Shown: positions 51,329 through 59,923 of the stretch, piece after piece
Numbering within the stretch: position 1 is the first letter of the stretch
How the letters are laid out: each line of letters starts with the position of its first letter
DNA from: CAUZIZ01 sp965222655
GTDB taxonomy: Bacteria > Acidobacteriota > UBA6911 > RPQK01 > JAJDTT01
Length of the DNA: 64,000 bases
Direction of reading: 5' to 3'
NCBI GenBank assembly: GCA_965222655.1
Contig: CBDCUP010000022.1
Span: forward strand, 1,860,001-1,924,000
Notes under the pieces: generated by a model
The model's input: only the letters and a program-made list of their open reading frames with translations
Told to the model about the DNA's origin: nothing
The model's database searches: none
Position numbers and translations under genes: made by a program

Positions 51329-52160
51329 GGTTGTCGATCAGGCGGGTGTTGCCAACCCGGATGGCACCACAGGCTCTGACGGCAGTCGTGAGGTCCCGGG
51401 TCGGACGCATCTGCTCCGGGTCCACCAGTTCGAAGTACTCCACCTGGACCAGGGGCTCCCGTTCCAGGATCTCTAGCCCTCCTTGCCTCACTAGCGTTGG
51501 TTCGGTGATCCCTTCTCGTACCTGGCGGGCAGTTTCTCGGAGGGCTCGATACAGCGAGAGCGCGGCCTTTCGGTGTTTGGGGTCTAGAAACTCGTTGCGA
51601 GAACTGGCTGCCAGTCCATCCGACTCTCGAACGGTCGGCACCAGCTGGATCAGGACGGGTAGGTTCAGATCGTGGACCATCTGTTTGATGACGGCGGTCT
51701 GCTGAGCATCTTTCTCCCCGAAGTAAGCACGGTCGGGTGTCAAGATGTGGAACAGTTTCAGGACCACTGTCGTCACGCCTTTGAAGTGTCCAGGGCGAAA
51801 GCGACCGCAGAGATGATCGGAAATTTCTTTGACTTCGACCGAGGTCCGATGGGTGGAGGGGTACATTTCCTTCACGTCGGGTGCGAAGACTGCATCGGCG
51901 CCAAGCTCCTCACACACACGCTGGTCGACTGAGAGCTCGCCGGGATATCTATCGAAGTCTTCCTGAGGTCCGAATTGCAGTGGGTTGACGAAGATGCTGA
52001 CGACTACCCAGTCGCACTCCGAACGGGCCTCTTCAATGAGCTTGCGGTGGCCGGCGTGGAGCGCTCCCATGGTGGGAACAAGTCCGACAACTTTGCCCTC
52101 TCGCCGGACTGTATCGATAAGCTTCCGTGCTTCCGCGGCCCTGTGAATCAGCTCGAGCAC
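51309..52160 (-). CDS. panC: Pantothenate synthetase (pantoate-beta-alanine ligase)
   Basis: 283 residues from GTG 52160, the standard length. It joins pantoate and beta-alanine with ATP in the cytosol. Motifs: LVPTMGALHAGH (HIGH-like nucleotide site, about 25-36), SIFVNPLQFGPQEDFDRYP, YFGEKDAQQTAVIKQMV (KMSKS-like region) and SDGLAASSRNEFLDPKHR. The GTG has ggagc upstream and lies 28 bases after panB; a longer open frame to 52403 overlaps panB and is not used. The stop lies inside a minisatellite. Confidence 0.94.
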   Translation of the reverse strand: MLELIHRAAEARKLIDTVRREGKVVGLVPTMGALHAGHRKLIEEARSECDWVVVSIFVNPLQFGPQEDFDRYPGELSVDQRVCEELGADAVFAPDVKEMYPSTHRTSVEVKEISDHLCGRFRPGHFKGVTTVVLKLFHILTPDRAYFGEKDAQQTAVIKQMVHDLNLPVLIQLVPTVRESDGLAASSRNEFLDPKHRKAALSLYRALRETARQVREGITEPTLVRQGGLEILEREPLVQVEYFELVDPEQMRPTRDLTTAVRACGAIRVGNTRLIDNLLIHPA

Positions 52161-52188
52161 TAAGTGCTCCGTCCCATAAACTCGGGCA

Positions 52189-53046
52189 CTAAGGTTCTCT
52201 CTCGACCAGATCCATTCGCTTGGGTGTCGCGGCCTTGGGAGAGGAACCTCGAGGTTCGGGGAAGTGCCCGCTTCGGACATCGTCAATGTAGGACCTGGTC
52301 GCCGACACGAGGGTGTCGCCGAGTGAAGCGTACCGTCTGACGAAGGAGGGAGTGAACTTGTCGAATATTCCGAAGACGTCATAGCTGACAAGCACCTGGC
52401 CATCGCAATAGGGTCCTGCCCCGATTCCGATGGTGGGAATGCTCAACAAAGCAGTGACTTGACGGGCAACCTCATCCGGGATCGCCTCCAGAAAAAGACC
52501 GACGGCTCCGGCTTCTTCCAGGGTGTGGGCATCTTCGATGAGCCGCGAGGCCGAGACCTGATCACGGGCCTGAGATCGGTAACCCCCTAGAGCGTGGACA
52601 GCCTGGGGCGTGAGTCCCAGATGCCCCATAACCGGAATGCCCACTTCGGTGAGCGCCCGTGTCACTTTCACGACGGGACCCGCTCCCTCCATTTTGACCG
52701 CTGCTGCCGACCCCTTTTGAATCAGCCGGCTGGCATTCCTGAGGGCCTCTGGGACGCTGATCTGGTACGAGAGGAAGGGCATGTCTGCCACTACCAAGGC
52801 CCGTTGACTACCCCGGCAGACGGCCGCCGTATGGTGAAGCATGTCGTCCAATGTCACCGGGACGGTGCTGTCGTAGCCCAGGATGACCGTTCCCAGCGAG
52901 TCACCGACCAGGAGGATGTCGATTCCCGCTCTGTCGAAGAGTCCGGCCATGGTGGCGTCGTATGCCGTCAGGACGGCAATCTTCTCGCCCCGCTCCTTCT
53001 TCTTTTTTAAATCGGGCACCCGGACAGCTCTCAGTGGCTCCGGCAT
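52189..53046 (-). CDS. panB: 3-methyl-2-oxobutanoate hydroxymethyltransferase
   Basis: 285 residues. It makes ketopantoate from 2-ketoisovalerate and methylene-tetrahydrofolate. Motifs: LTAYDATMAGLFDRAGIDIL, LVGDSLG, VTLDDMLHHTAAVCRG, ALVVADMPFLSY, VKMEGAG, MGHLGLTPQAVHALGGYR and TIGIGAGPYCDGQVLVSYD. The residues for Mg2+ (Asp in VGDS and ADMP) and the catalytic Glu in LEAIP are present. Good RBS (aaggag) before ATG 53046. First gene of a panB-panC operon; panD/panE are not nearby. Confidence 0.96.
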   Translation of the reverse strand: MPEPLRAVRVPDLKKKKERGEKIAVLTAYDATMAGLFDRAGIDILLVGDSLGTVILGYDSTVPVTLDDMLHHTAAVCRGSQRALVVADMPFLSYQISVPEALRNASRLIQKGSAAAVKMEGAGPVVKVTRALTEVGIPVMGHLGLTPQAVHALGGYRSQARDQVSASRLIEDAHTLEEAGAVGLFLEAIPDEVARQVTALLSIPTIGIGAGPYCDGQVLVSYDVFGIFDKFTPSFVRRYASLGDTLVSATRSYIDDVRSGHFPEPRGSSPKAATPKRMDLVEREP

Positions 53047-53084
53047 AAACTTCTCCTTGTGACACTGGACATCTCTGACGAAAA

Positions 53085-54806
53085 CTAGTTGATGTTGACA
53101 TCAGGCGCAAGTAGCCAGGGTCCCGGACGGTCCAGACGGTTCAGGGACTGCTTAAACCATCCGGTCAGAGAGGGCGGATCGATCTTGATCAGTTCCCCGC
53201 TCAGAGCAGCTTCGAGCAGCGTCTTGCGCTTGGGATAGAGCACGAGTTCAAGCTGTTCGGTTTGCTCCAGGTCCAGAGCCCTCTTCATCTCGCTTACGGC
53301 GGTGTTCAAGCCTCCCAGGGTATCTACCAAACCGAGCTCCCGGGCCTGTGCCCCGGTGTAGATTCTTCCACGCGCCTTGGCTTCGAGGTCGTCGTACTCG
53401 AGGCCCCGACCTTCGGCAGCCTTCCGCACGAAATCTTCGTAGATTGTTTCCATCCAGTTTTCGATGTGTTTTCTCTGATCGGGACTCATCGAGCTAAGCA
53501 CAGAGAGGACATCCGCGTTGGGGAAGGATTTCACTCGGTCGACGCTGACGCCCAGCCATTCATAGAATCCCTGGAGATCGAATTTACCGAAGATCACACC
53601 AATTGACCCGGTGATGGTTGAGGGCTGCGTGACGATGTGTCGGGCTCCCATGGAGATGTAGTATCCACCTGAACCCGCGACACCCGACATCGAAACGATG
53701 ACGGGTTTGCCCGCTTCTTCCAATCGGCGCACCTCTTTCCAGATCATATCTGAACCCACTGCAGAACCTCCTGGGCTATTTACTCGAAGAATGACGCCTT
53801 TGACCTCATCGTCTTCGCGTATCTTGCTCAGCTGATCCGCTAGGGTAGTGCCTCCGACGACGTTCATCAGTGGCTCGCTCCGTCCTGCGATAATCGAGCC
53901 CAGGCCTCCCATCAGAGCGACCCTGTGAGCAGACTCTTCGTCGTACTTGCTTCTCGCCGCCGCGAGGTATCGGCTCTGGGGAACCCCACGGTACTCTTCT
54001 TTCCCTTCACCAACGAATTTGAGCTGCTCCTCAATCTCATGTCGGTAGCCCAGGCTGTCGAGCAGGCCTTTTTCGTGCGCCAGCTTGGCGGGAATCATGC
54101 CGACGGTCATGATCTCCCTTAGCGCTTCCTCTTCCAGCTGGCGTTCTGCCGCCACGGTGGACACAAAGCGGTCTTCGAGATCGCCTAGCACGGACTCCAG
54201 CATTTCCCGAATCTCGGGGCTGAGCTTCTCACGAGAAAACTGCTCCGAGCTCTTGTACTCCTTGAACTGGATGAACTCGGGCTGGATCTTCAGCTTTTCC
54301 AACACTCCCTTATAGAAGGTCACTTCAGCAACCAGGCCGTTGATGAGCAGCCCAGAGCCGGGATTGATGGTGATGGAATCGGCCGCTGAGGCAAGGTAGA
54401 GCTCCTGCTCTCCGCCAATGTCGACTGCGAGGAATGCGTGGACCGCTTTGCCTGATTCACGAAAGCGCTTGATGTGGTCGCGAAGCTCCTCGATTTGTCC
54501 CCAGTTCCAAGCTAGCGGGTGGATCTCCAGAAGAATAGCCGAGATACGGTTATCGCGCGCGGCGTGCTGGAAGACCTCGCCCAGCTCCCACAGATTCGGG
54601 ATTCGGCCTTGAAGAGCCACGAAAACCGGGCTTTCCGGTGGCAGCTCCTCGATAGCGTAGGAGAGAACGACCTCCACCACACTGCCCTCCCGGATCTCTG
54701 TGACCGGTTCATACGAGAGCAGATAGAATCCGGCTGCCAAGACGATGGACGAAAAGATTCCCAGGAGCAGAAGGAGCAGGAGAATCCACTTTTTCTGCTT
54801 GCTCAT
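53085..54806 (-). CDS. sppA: Signal peptide peptidase SppA (67K type)
   Basis: 573 residues from ATG 54806 (ggagg 6 bases upstream); ATG 54824 is an alternative without RBS. An N-terminal membrane anchor covers about 5-30. Two SppA/ClpP-like halves follow, as in the long E. coli-type enzyme. The catalytic Lys is in QFKEYKSSEQFSREKL (N-terminal half) and the Ser in MSGVAGSGGYYISMGA (C-terminal half). NSPGGSAVGSDMIW and STITGSIGVIFGK also match. It degrades leftover signal peptides in the cytoplasmic membrane. The stop lies 38 bases before panB. Confidence 0.95.
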   Translation of the reverse strand: MSKQKKWILLLLLLLGIFSSIVLAAGFYLLSYEPVTEIREGSVVEVVLSYAIEELPPESPVFVALQGRIPNLWELGEVFQHAARDNRISAILLEIHPLAWNWGQIEELRDHIKRFRESGKAVHAFLAVDIGGEQELYLASAADSITINPGSGLLINGLVAEVTFYKGVLEKLKIQPEFIQFKEYKSSEQFSREKLSPEIREMLESVLGDLEDRFVSTVAAERQLEEEALREIMTVGMIPAKLAHEKGLLDSLGYRHEIEEQLKFVGEGKEEYRGVPQSRYLAAARSKYDEESAHRVALMGGLGSIIAGRSEPLMNVVGGTTLADQLSKIREDDEVKGVILRVNSPGGSAVGSDMIWKEVRRLEEAGKPVIVSMSGVAGSGGYYISMGARHIVTQPSTITGSIGVIFGKFDLQGFYEWLGVSVDRVKSFPNADVLSVLSSMSPDQRKHIENWMETIYEDFVRKAAEGRGLEYDDLEAKARGRIYTGAQARELGLVDTLGGLNTAVSEMKRALDLEQTEQLELVLYPKRKTLLEAALSGELIKIDPPSLTGWFKQSLNRLDRPGPWLLAPDVNIN

Positions 54807-54977
54807 GGCGTGCCTCCAAGCCATGATTCTACGTCGGAGCTTGAGTCAAGTGCCAGCCCGATGTCGGGACAGTTGATTTGCTGCGTGATGCAGCGATCTG
54901 TTTTTGGTGCTAATGCTCGTTCCCCGCAGCCATGCAGGCGTGGATGGGAACGCGAAATCTCTTGAAGGAGGAGCGAC

Positions 54978-55868
54978 ATGGATAAACCGCCGATTGGGTT
55001 CGTAGGACTGGGAATCATGGGGCTACCCATGGCAGGGCACATACTCGACGCGGGCTACCCTCTTACTGTCTACAATCGGACCCGATCCAAGGCCGAGGAA
55101 CTGGGAGCGCGAGGAGCCAAGGTTGCCGATTCACCAGCCGAGGTGGCCGCCGCTTCCACAGTCATTATTACGATCGTTTCCGATTCTCCCGATGTGGAAG
55201 AGGTTGTGGCTGGATCCCAGGGTGTGATGGATCGCATCGCTGAGGACTCAGTGGTGATCGACATGAGTACCATTTCGCCGCAAGTCGAGCGGCAGCTGGA
55301 TGAGCAGCTGCGTGCCAAGGGATGCACTCTGGTGGATGCTCCGGTCTCGGGTGGAGATGTGGGCGCGCGCAATGCAACTTTAGCGATCATGGCAGGGGGG
55401 GACAAGGCCGCTTTCGATCGGGTGCGACCCATCCTGGAAGTAATGGGGAAGACAATTACCTACTGCGGGCCGGTGGGGAATGGGCAGCTGACCAAACTGT
55501 CCAATCAGATTCTGGTGTCAGTGACCCTCCTGGGTGTCAGCGAGGCGATCACCTTTGCCAAGAAGAATGGTCTGGACGCCCACGTGATGATCGAGGCAGT
55601 CAAGGGCGGAGCCGCTGGGAGTTGGCAGCTGAGCAACCTGGGGCCGAAGATCGTAGATCGGGATTTCGCCCCTGGTTTCATGGTGGATCTCATCCAGAAG
55701 GATCTTCGCCTGGTTCTGGAATCAGGCGCGGCTGGCAAGGCGGCGCTCCCGGGAACGTCCCTGGTGAATCAATTGTTCCGGATGGCGGAAGCCCAGGGTG
55801 ACGGACGTGAGGGAACCCAGATCCTGGCCAAGGCCGTGGAACAGTTGGCTGGTCTAGGATCCTCGTAG
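54978..55868 (+). CDS. 2-hydroxy-3-oxopropionate reductase-like beta-hydroxyacid dehydrogenase
   Basis: 296 residues, strong RBS (aaggagg). N-terminal NAD(P) fold with GFVGLGIMGLPMAGHIL (7-23). The substrate motif DAPVSGGDVGARNATLAIMA (about 115-134) and catalytic Lys in GNGQLTKLSNQILV (about 170) define the 3-hydroxyisobutyrate/tartronate-semialdehyde reductase family. It reduces or oxidises short beta-hydroxyacids. GarR-type activity fits the DxPVSGGxxGA pattern, but related enzymes act on other substrates. Single gene divergent from sppA. Confidence 0.93.
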   Translation: MDKPPIGFVGLGIMGLPMAGHILDAGYPLTVYNRTRSKAEELGARGAKVADSPAEVAAASTVIITIVSDSPDVEEVVAGSQGVMDRIAEDSVVIDMSTISPQVERQLDEQLRAKGCTLVDAPVSGGDVGARNATLAIMAGGDKAAFDRVRPILEVMGKTITYCGPVGNGQLTKLSNQILVSVTLLGVSEAITFAKKNGLDAHVMIEAVKGGAAGSWQLSNLGPKIVDRDFAPGFMVDLIQKDLRLVLESGAAGKAALPGTSLVNQLFRMAEAQGDGREGTQILAKAVEQLAGLGSS

Positions 55869-55905
55869 CCGGCGATTTCAATCCGTCAAATCGCGGGGGG
55901 GGTCT

Positions 55906-56643
55906 CTAAGCTGAAGGAGTGGTTGAAAAAGCGCTTCGACGCTGAGCTCGACCCGGTGCTCGCCGGTACCAGGAGGCGATTCGGGTGGGCCGAACACCGG
56001 CTAGATACGCCAGAATCACGATCTGGTTTAGCAGGGTGGTCCTCAGAATCCCCAGATCTTTCCATCTTCTGCCGGAGGTTAGAACGGAGGAGGGCGCAAG
56101 CGCGATGCGCCCCCTTCGGCGCAGCCTGCGGATCAGTTCGAAGTCTTCCATGATCGGGAGGTCAGGGTATCCTCCCACCTCTCGGAACAACTCGCTCCTC
56201 ATGAAGATCCCCTGATCTCCGTAGGGCATCTGGAAATATCGGGATCTCCGATTGGCCCCCGTCTCGATCAGGCGTAAGAAGCCCCGTGCTCCCTCAATTC
56301 CAAGCCGGAAGGCTCCGGCTGCAACTTCTGGAACGGCCAGGGTCTCGCGGACACAACCTCGAAACGTCCCGGGCAATCGGGTGTCTGCATGGAGAAAGAT
56401 CAGATACTCGCCCTGGGACTCTTCTGCGCCCCTGTTCAGCTGGCGAGCGCGGCCCGGAGAAGTGTTGACGACTCTGCACCCCCAGTCTCGTGCAATCTCG
56501 ATGGTGCCATCTAGACTGCCGCCATCGGCAACGACAACTTCCACCTCCGGTGTCCCGGCGACGCCGGAAAGCGTTGCGGGTAGGGCCTCCCTCTCATTCA
56601 GGGTTGGGATGATGACGGAGATCTGTCCTTCGAGGGTCTTCAC
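55906..56643 (-). CDS. Family 2 glycosyltransferase (TIGR04283-like)
   Basis: 245 residues. The GT-A start is SVIIPTLNEREALPATL with the nucleotide-binding VVADGGSLDGT and DxD-like FLHADTRLP. The block GDQGIFMRSELFREVGGYP, then LPIMEDFELIRRLRRRG, is characteristic of the TIGR04283 transferases often found near radical-SAM/selenodomain genes. A C-terminal hydrophobic stretch (LLNQIVILAYLAGV) may attach it to the membrane. The start overlaps the stop of the DUF547 gene by 4 bases, so the two are coupled. Confidence 0.88.
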   Translation of the reverse strand: MKTLEGQISVIIPTLNEREALPATLSGVAGTPEVEVVVADGGSLDGTIEIARDWGCRVVNTSPGRARQLNRGAEESQGEYLIFLHADTRLPGTFRGCVRETLAVPEVAAGAFRLGIEGARGFLRLIETGANRRSRYFQMPYGDQGIFMRSELFREVGGYPDLPIMEDFELIRRLRRRGRIALAPSSVLTSGRRWKDLGILRTTLLNQIVILAYLAGVRPTRIASWYRRAPGRAQRRSAFSTTPSA

Positions 56644-57539
56644 CGCCCTGCTGGGCGCTCGTTCAGGGACCAGTCATAGTCGAGATATTCAACCTCGTAA
56701 TCCCCGTTTTCCAGATAAGCACGATCGTCCTTGGCGAGGTATTCGGCCGCGAACTTCAGCGTCGCCCGCTTGACTCGGTCGTGCCCGGAAAAACCTTTTC
56801 CGGCGGCATAGGTGGGGAGAAAATCCTTCCCGTACCATTCGAAGATGGGTGACAGGAAGACGCGTCCTCTGTCCCTGTCGATAAAGAACTTCTTGGGGTC
56901 CGAGAGAAAGCGATTGGACTGGTCGTCCAGCTGAGCGTCAAGTTTGCTGCCGACAAAGGGTTCGTTTCGTAGGGGCGGGCACCCCATGGCCGCGCAAACC
57001 AGAGCCACATGAAGCCGCGGCTCCCTGAATCTGGGACGGAGGATCTGGTGTTCGATCTGGTCCAGCGTGATCTTCTCTCTCATCACAGAAAACAATAATT
57101 TATCCCAGACGCCGGAGATCTGGCGGATGCTGTTCTTGGGGAAGCGGAGAGAAGCGAGGAAGGAGGATTCGATAGGGTAATGGTCAACGATGGCCTTTAG
57201 CGTAAGGGCATTGTAGGCGTTGATCCAAAGCGCAATCTGCTCTTCCTTTTTCCAGCCGGCGTAGGACTCGGAACCGACTCGCGTGAGGGAGAGAGAGAAG
57301 TCGTCCAGCCTTGATCGGTTTTGTTTCAAGCCACGATAGTCGACCAGACCCTGGTCGTCGACAAACTGTTCCAGGAGCGCGGCGTACTCGTCGTAGGGAA
57401 AAGAACTCTCAAGCGGTCTCGGTGAGCTGGCTTCGGGATGGACCGATGCATATGTAGCGGTTCTCCAGACCCAGTAGTTGGCAAGCACCATCAAAGCCAG
57501 AACCCCGGTGATCCACCACCAACTGATCCGGGGAGACAT
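56640..57539 (-). CDS. DUF547 family protein
   Basis: 299 residues from ATG 57539 with an N-terminal anchor (WWITGVLALMVLANYWVW). DUF547 core: QIALWINAYNALTLKAIVDH, ISGVWDKLLFSVMREKITLD, IEHQILRPRFREPRLHVALV, CAAMGCPPLRNEPF and FLPTYAA. The fold is thought to be papain-like; Cys and His positions in CAAMGCPPL are suggestive. A TTG-initiated frame reaching 57599 adds a poor start. It is translationally coupled to the GT2 gene, a pairing also known from other bacteria, which suggests a joint envelope function. Confidence 0.88.
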   Translation of the reverse strand: MSPRISWWWITGVLALMVLANYWVWRTATYASVHPEASSPRPLESSFPYDEYAALLEQFVDDQGLVDYRGLKQNRSRLDDFSLSLTRVGSESYAGWKKEEQIALWINAYNALTLKAIVDHYPIESSFLASLRFPKNSIRQISGVWDKLLFSVMREKITLDQIEHQILRPRFREPRLHVALVCAAMGCPPLRNEPFVGSKLDAQLDDQSNRFLSDPKKFFIDRDRGRVFLSPIFEWYGKDFLPTYAAGKGFSGHDRVKRATLKFAAEYLAKDDRAYLENGDYEVEYLDYDWSLNERPAGR

Positions 57540-57641
57540 GCTGTGCTTGCCCTGCTTCACTCGACCGTCCCTCACTGTGCCGTTTTCTATAGGGATCAAA
57601 TATATGGATCAAAGTTGCCCACATTGTTTTCATTTTTAATC

Positions 57642-58022
57642 CTATCTGGCCCTGAGCCGGGCCCAGGCGGACCAGGCCAGGCACGCCCATCCAAGCAGCA
57701 GGGCAAGGCCCCCAATCGGAGTGACCATTCCCCACCAGCGTGCTCCGCTCAGGCTCAGCAGGTAGAGCGTTCCAGAGAAGATCACCGTCCCGAATACCAG
57801 AATCCAGCCAGCCAGCACGTTACCCGGAGGCTGGAGCTGATCCATCGCCGCACCCAGAGCCAGCAGGGCCAGGGCATGGTAGAGCTGATAGCGCACGGCC
57901 AGTTCGAAGACTGCGATCATGTCGGGAGCCAACTTGCCCTTCAGGGCGTGGGCGCCGAAGGCCCCGGCAGCCACACCGGTAAATCCGAGGAGTGAACCCA
58001 GCAACAGAAAAGTAACTCCCAT
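57642..58022 (-). CDS. DUF423 (YgdD-type) small membrane protein
   Basis: 126 residues with four hydrophobic segments. It has the DUF423 hallmark GVAAGAFGAHALKGKL near the start, followed by YQLYHALALLALG and FSGTLYLLSLSG. Function of the family is not established. It lies 64 bases after the thioredoxin-like gene on the same strand. Confidence 0.93.
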   Translation of the reverse strand: MGVTFLLLGSLLGFTGVAAGAFGAHALKGKLAPDMIAVFELAVRYQLYHALALLALGAAMDQLQPPGNVLAGWILVFGTVIFSGTLYLLSLSGARWWGMVTPIGGLALLLGWACLAWSAWARLRAR

Positions 58023-58086
58023 GACTGTTCCTAGCCGGACCCGTTTGGTCGGTTTCGCAGTAGATCAGTTTCTACCGCGCAGGCTC

Positions 58087-59160
58087 CTAGCGGTCCTTAT
58101 CTTTCCGCAATTGTTGCTTTTGCCACTCGAAATCGATGGGACCGTCATAGAAACGGTCGGGGTTCTGGATAGCCCAGATCTGTTTCCGAATGAGCCAGTT
58201 TTCAGAGTCAAGCTGCAGCGCGCCTTGCAGCAGATCGAGGGCTGTGTCTGACTGTTCTTTCGTCAGCGCCACCGCTGCAGCTTCAAATCGAAGCTTGGCT
58301 TCAGGATGGGTGAATCCCGAAGTTTCGGTAGGCTTGGATGAGGGGGCGATGGAGCCGGTTCGGAGCCAGCTAGCGATCTCCGTCCAGTCGGATTCCCGGT
58401 CTATGTTGGTCCCCGTTGGGCCGCGTACCAGTCTCCCCTCTTCGTCAACCAGAAGAGTCAGGGGGACGTAGTTGAAGCCAAAATCAGCGGCGAGCCGCCC
58501 CTGGCTGTCGACCAGGGCCGGGTAGGTGGCCGCTGCAGCCGTGACCCAGGGCCGCACCTTCTCGGCTCCCTGGACATCCACTGCGACAGTGATCAGCTCG
58601 AAATTCCGGGCCTCGTTTTCTTGGTAGAATCGCTGCCACCCGGGCAGCTGAGCTCGGCATCCTCACCAGGAAGCCCAGGCGAAGACGACTACCTTCTTTC
58701 CTCGATGAGCAGACAGCCTGATGGTCTTTCCTTCCAGGTCAGGCAAGGCAAAATCGATGAGTCCACGAGTCGGATCCTGATCGTACTGAGGCCTCAGATC
58801 AAGCAGGAGCTGGGCAGCTTCGTCGTCCCACAAGTAGGCTCCGCTGAGTGCATCGATCAGTTTGCGAGATGAAACGTACTCGTCCCCCTCGTAGCTTCTC
58901 AGCGGGAGCGGGATACAGAGATCATCCTGGCATAGCCCCACCAGTTCCGGAGCCAGGTCTTTACGTTCCAGGCCCAGAGCAGATTCGAAGAATGTGACTG
59001 GGAGATACACGGTCTCGGACTCTACCTGCGCAGTGGACCGTTCCATGGTACGGGTAGATCCTTCAAAGACCAGAATACGGCTAGAATTACCCATCGCTTG
59101 GCTCGAAACCAGAAGAAAGAGTCCGACCAGGGGAAGCAGCACCTGGGAAGTGTATCTCAT
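58087..59160 (-). CDS. Thioredoxin/redoxin-domain protein with in-frame TGA at the active site, candidate selenoprotein
   Basis: Reading from ATG 59160 to the stop at 58087 gives 357 residues with one internal TGA (58665-58663, residue 166), in the same frame on both sides. The N-terminus has a signal peptide (QVLLPLVGLFLLVSSQAMG), then a copper-amine-oxidase-N-like region (ETVYLPVTFF...AYLWDDEAAQLLLDLR). The TlpA-like domain begins IDFALPDLEGKTIRLSAHRG. The redox site reads VVVFAWASW-[TGA]-GCRAQLPGWQ, so TGA sits where the first redox Cys belongs, with Cys168 as partner. The redoxin fold then continues without damage (ITVAVDVQG, NYVPLTLLVDEEG) and a C-terminal tail ends in RFYDGPIDFEWQKQQL. 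A hairpin lies at SECIS distance. I recall a redoxin-domain (seleno)protein family with the same SWUGCR motif. Confidence 0.8.
58632..58648 (-). promoter_or_regulatory. SECIS-like hairpin after the in-frame TGA
   Basis: In the mRNA, UGA is followed by 14 bases and then the 6-bp stem GCUGCC/GGCAGC with loop CGGGU. Bacterial SECIS elements are small hairpins whose apical loop has a G and lies roughly 16-37 bases after UGA; here the distance to the loop is 20 bases. Confidence 0.55.
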
Positions 59161-59190
59161 ACATCTGATTATGTCCCATTTTTCGCTAGT

Positions 59191-59284
59191 CTGGAACTTC
59201 AAGAATACGTCGCACGTCGAAACGTCTGAACGTCGCACGTCTCTACTCTGCGAACAGCGCGGCGAACGGGACTTGTCCTACGCC
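59191..59284. repeat. Repeat E copy 2
   Basis: caagaatacgtcgcacgtc ... gcggcgaacgggacttgtcc, matching 42445-42521; the acgtcgcacgtc segment is internally duplicated here. Confidence 0.6.
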
Positions 59285-59432
59285 GGATCCACAGTTTCCT
59301 TGTGAATGATCCCGCTCGCAGCCGGGGGCGGCGCTAACCTGAAACTTCATTTGCAGGTTTGGATGGAGAACGGACGTAACCCATTGATCTAGAGTGGAAT
59401 AGAGCATTCACCAAGTGATTTTCCAAAAACTG

Positions 59433-59512
59433 TGGCGGTGGCCTCCGTGCCGCCGTTGTTCGAGCCAGAGGCTCGACGGAAAGAACACGGCGGCACGGAG
59501 GTCACCGCCACG
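59433..59512. repeat. Module A copy 7
   Basis: gtggcggtggcctccgtgcc pairs with ggcacggaggtcaccgccac; inner tcgagccagaggctcga. Confidence 0.8.
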
Positions 59513-59629
59513 TCCCTCGACTGAAGTTTCTTTCCGGTACGATCCGGCGCAGCCGGTGGGGGCGCTAAGCTGAAATTTCATTTGGCAGAGGGAAGCTGTA
59601 GGAGACAGCATCTGACAGAGCAGTGACCT

Positions 59630-59686
59630 GTAGCACGGGCACTCTTGCCCGTGGAGGACACCAACGGGCAGGAGTGCCCGTGCTAC
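59630..59686. repeat. Module B copy 3
   Basis: gtagcacgggcactcttgcc pairs with ggcaggagtgcccgtgctac across a ~17-base loop. Confidence 0.8.
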
Positions 59687-59923
59687 AAGCGTCACTCAGC
59701 TCTCGAGTCGTAGCTAGCACTGACGGAAGTTTCGTTCTCGAATGGGGCCAGTGCTTCCTGGGGGCGGGACTAAGCTGAAACTTGGATAACCGCTCTCAGG
59801 TCGCAGGTTCGTCTCAGTTCTTCACTAGATGTCTAATCTTCCACTCCCCAGAAGCACGTTAGATGAGGTGTGTACGAGATCTGGGTTTGCCCCTGGTTTC
59901 CAGTTATAATCCCTGAGGCAAGC

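Larger units (their letters stand above)
59310..59783. repeat. Composite of modules C-A-C-B-C
   Basis: A C end (ctgaaacttcatttgca), the spacer seen at 18940-19010, A copy 7 (59433-59512), a C tail to 59582, B copy 3 (59630-59686), a spacer with cactcagctctcga, and a complete module C (59725-59783). It is the longest array, about 470 bases, and fills most of the gap before surE. Confidence 0.75.

Noticed and set aside
58614..58665. TGA at 58663-58665 as the end of one gene and the start of another
   Set aside because: Both sides share one frame and one redoxin domain, and the second part has no RBS or suitable start; read-through as selenocysteine explains it better.
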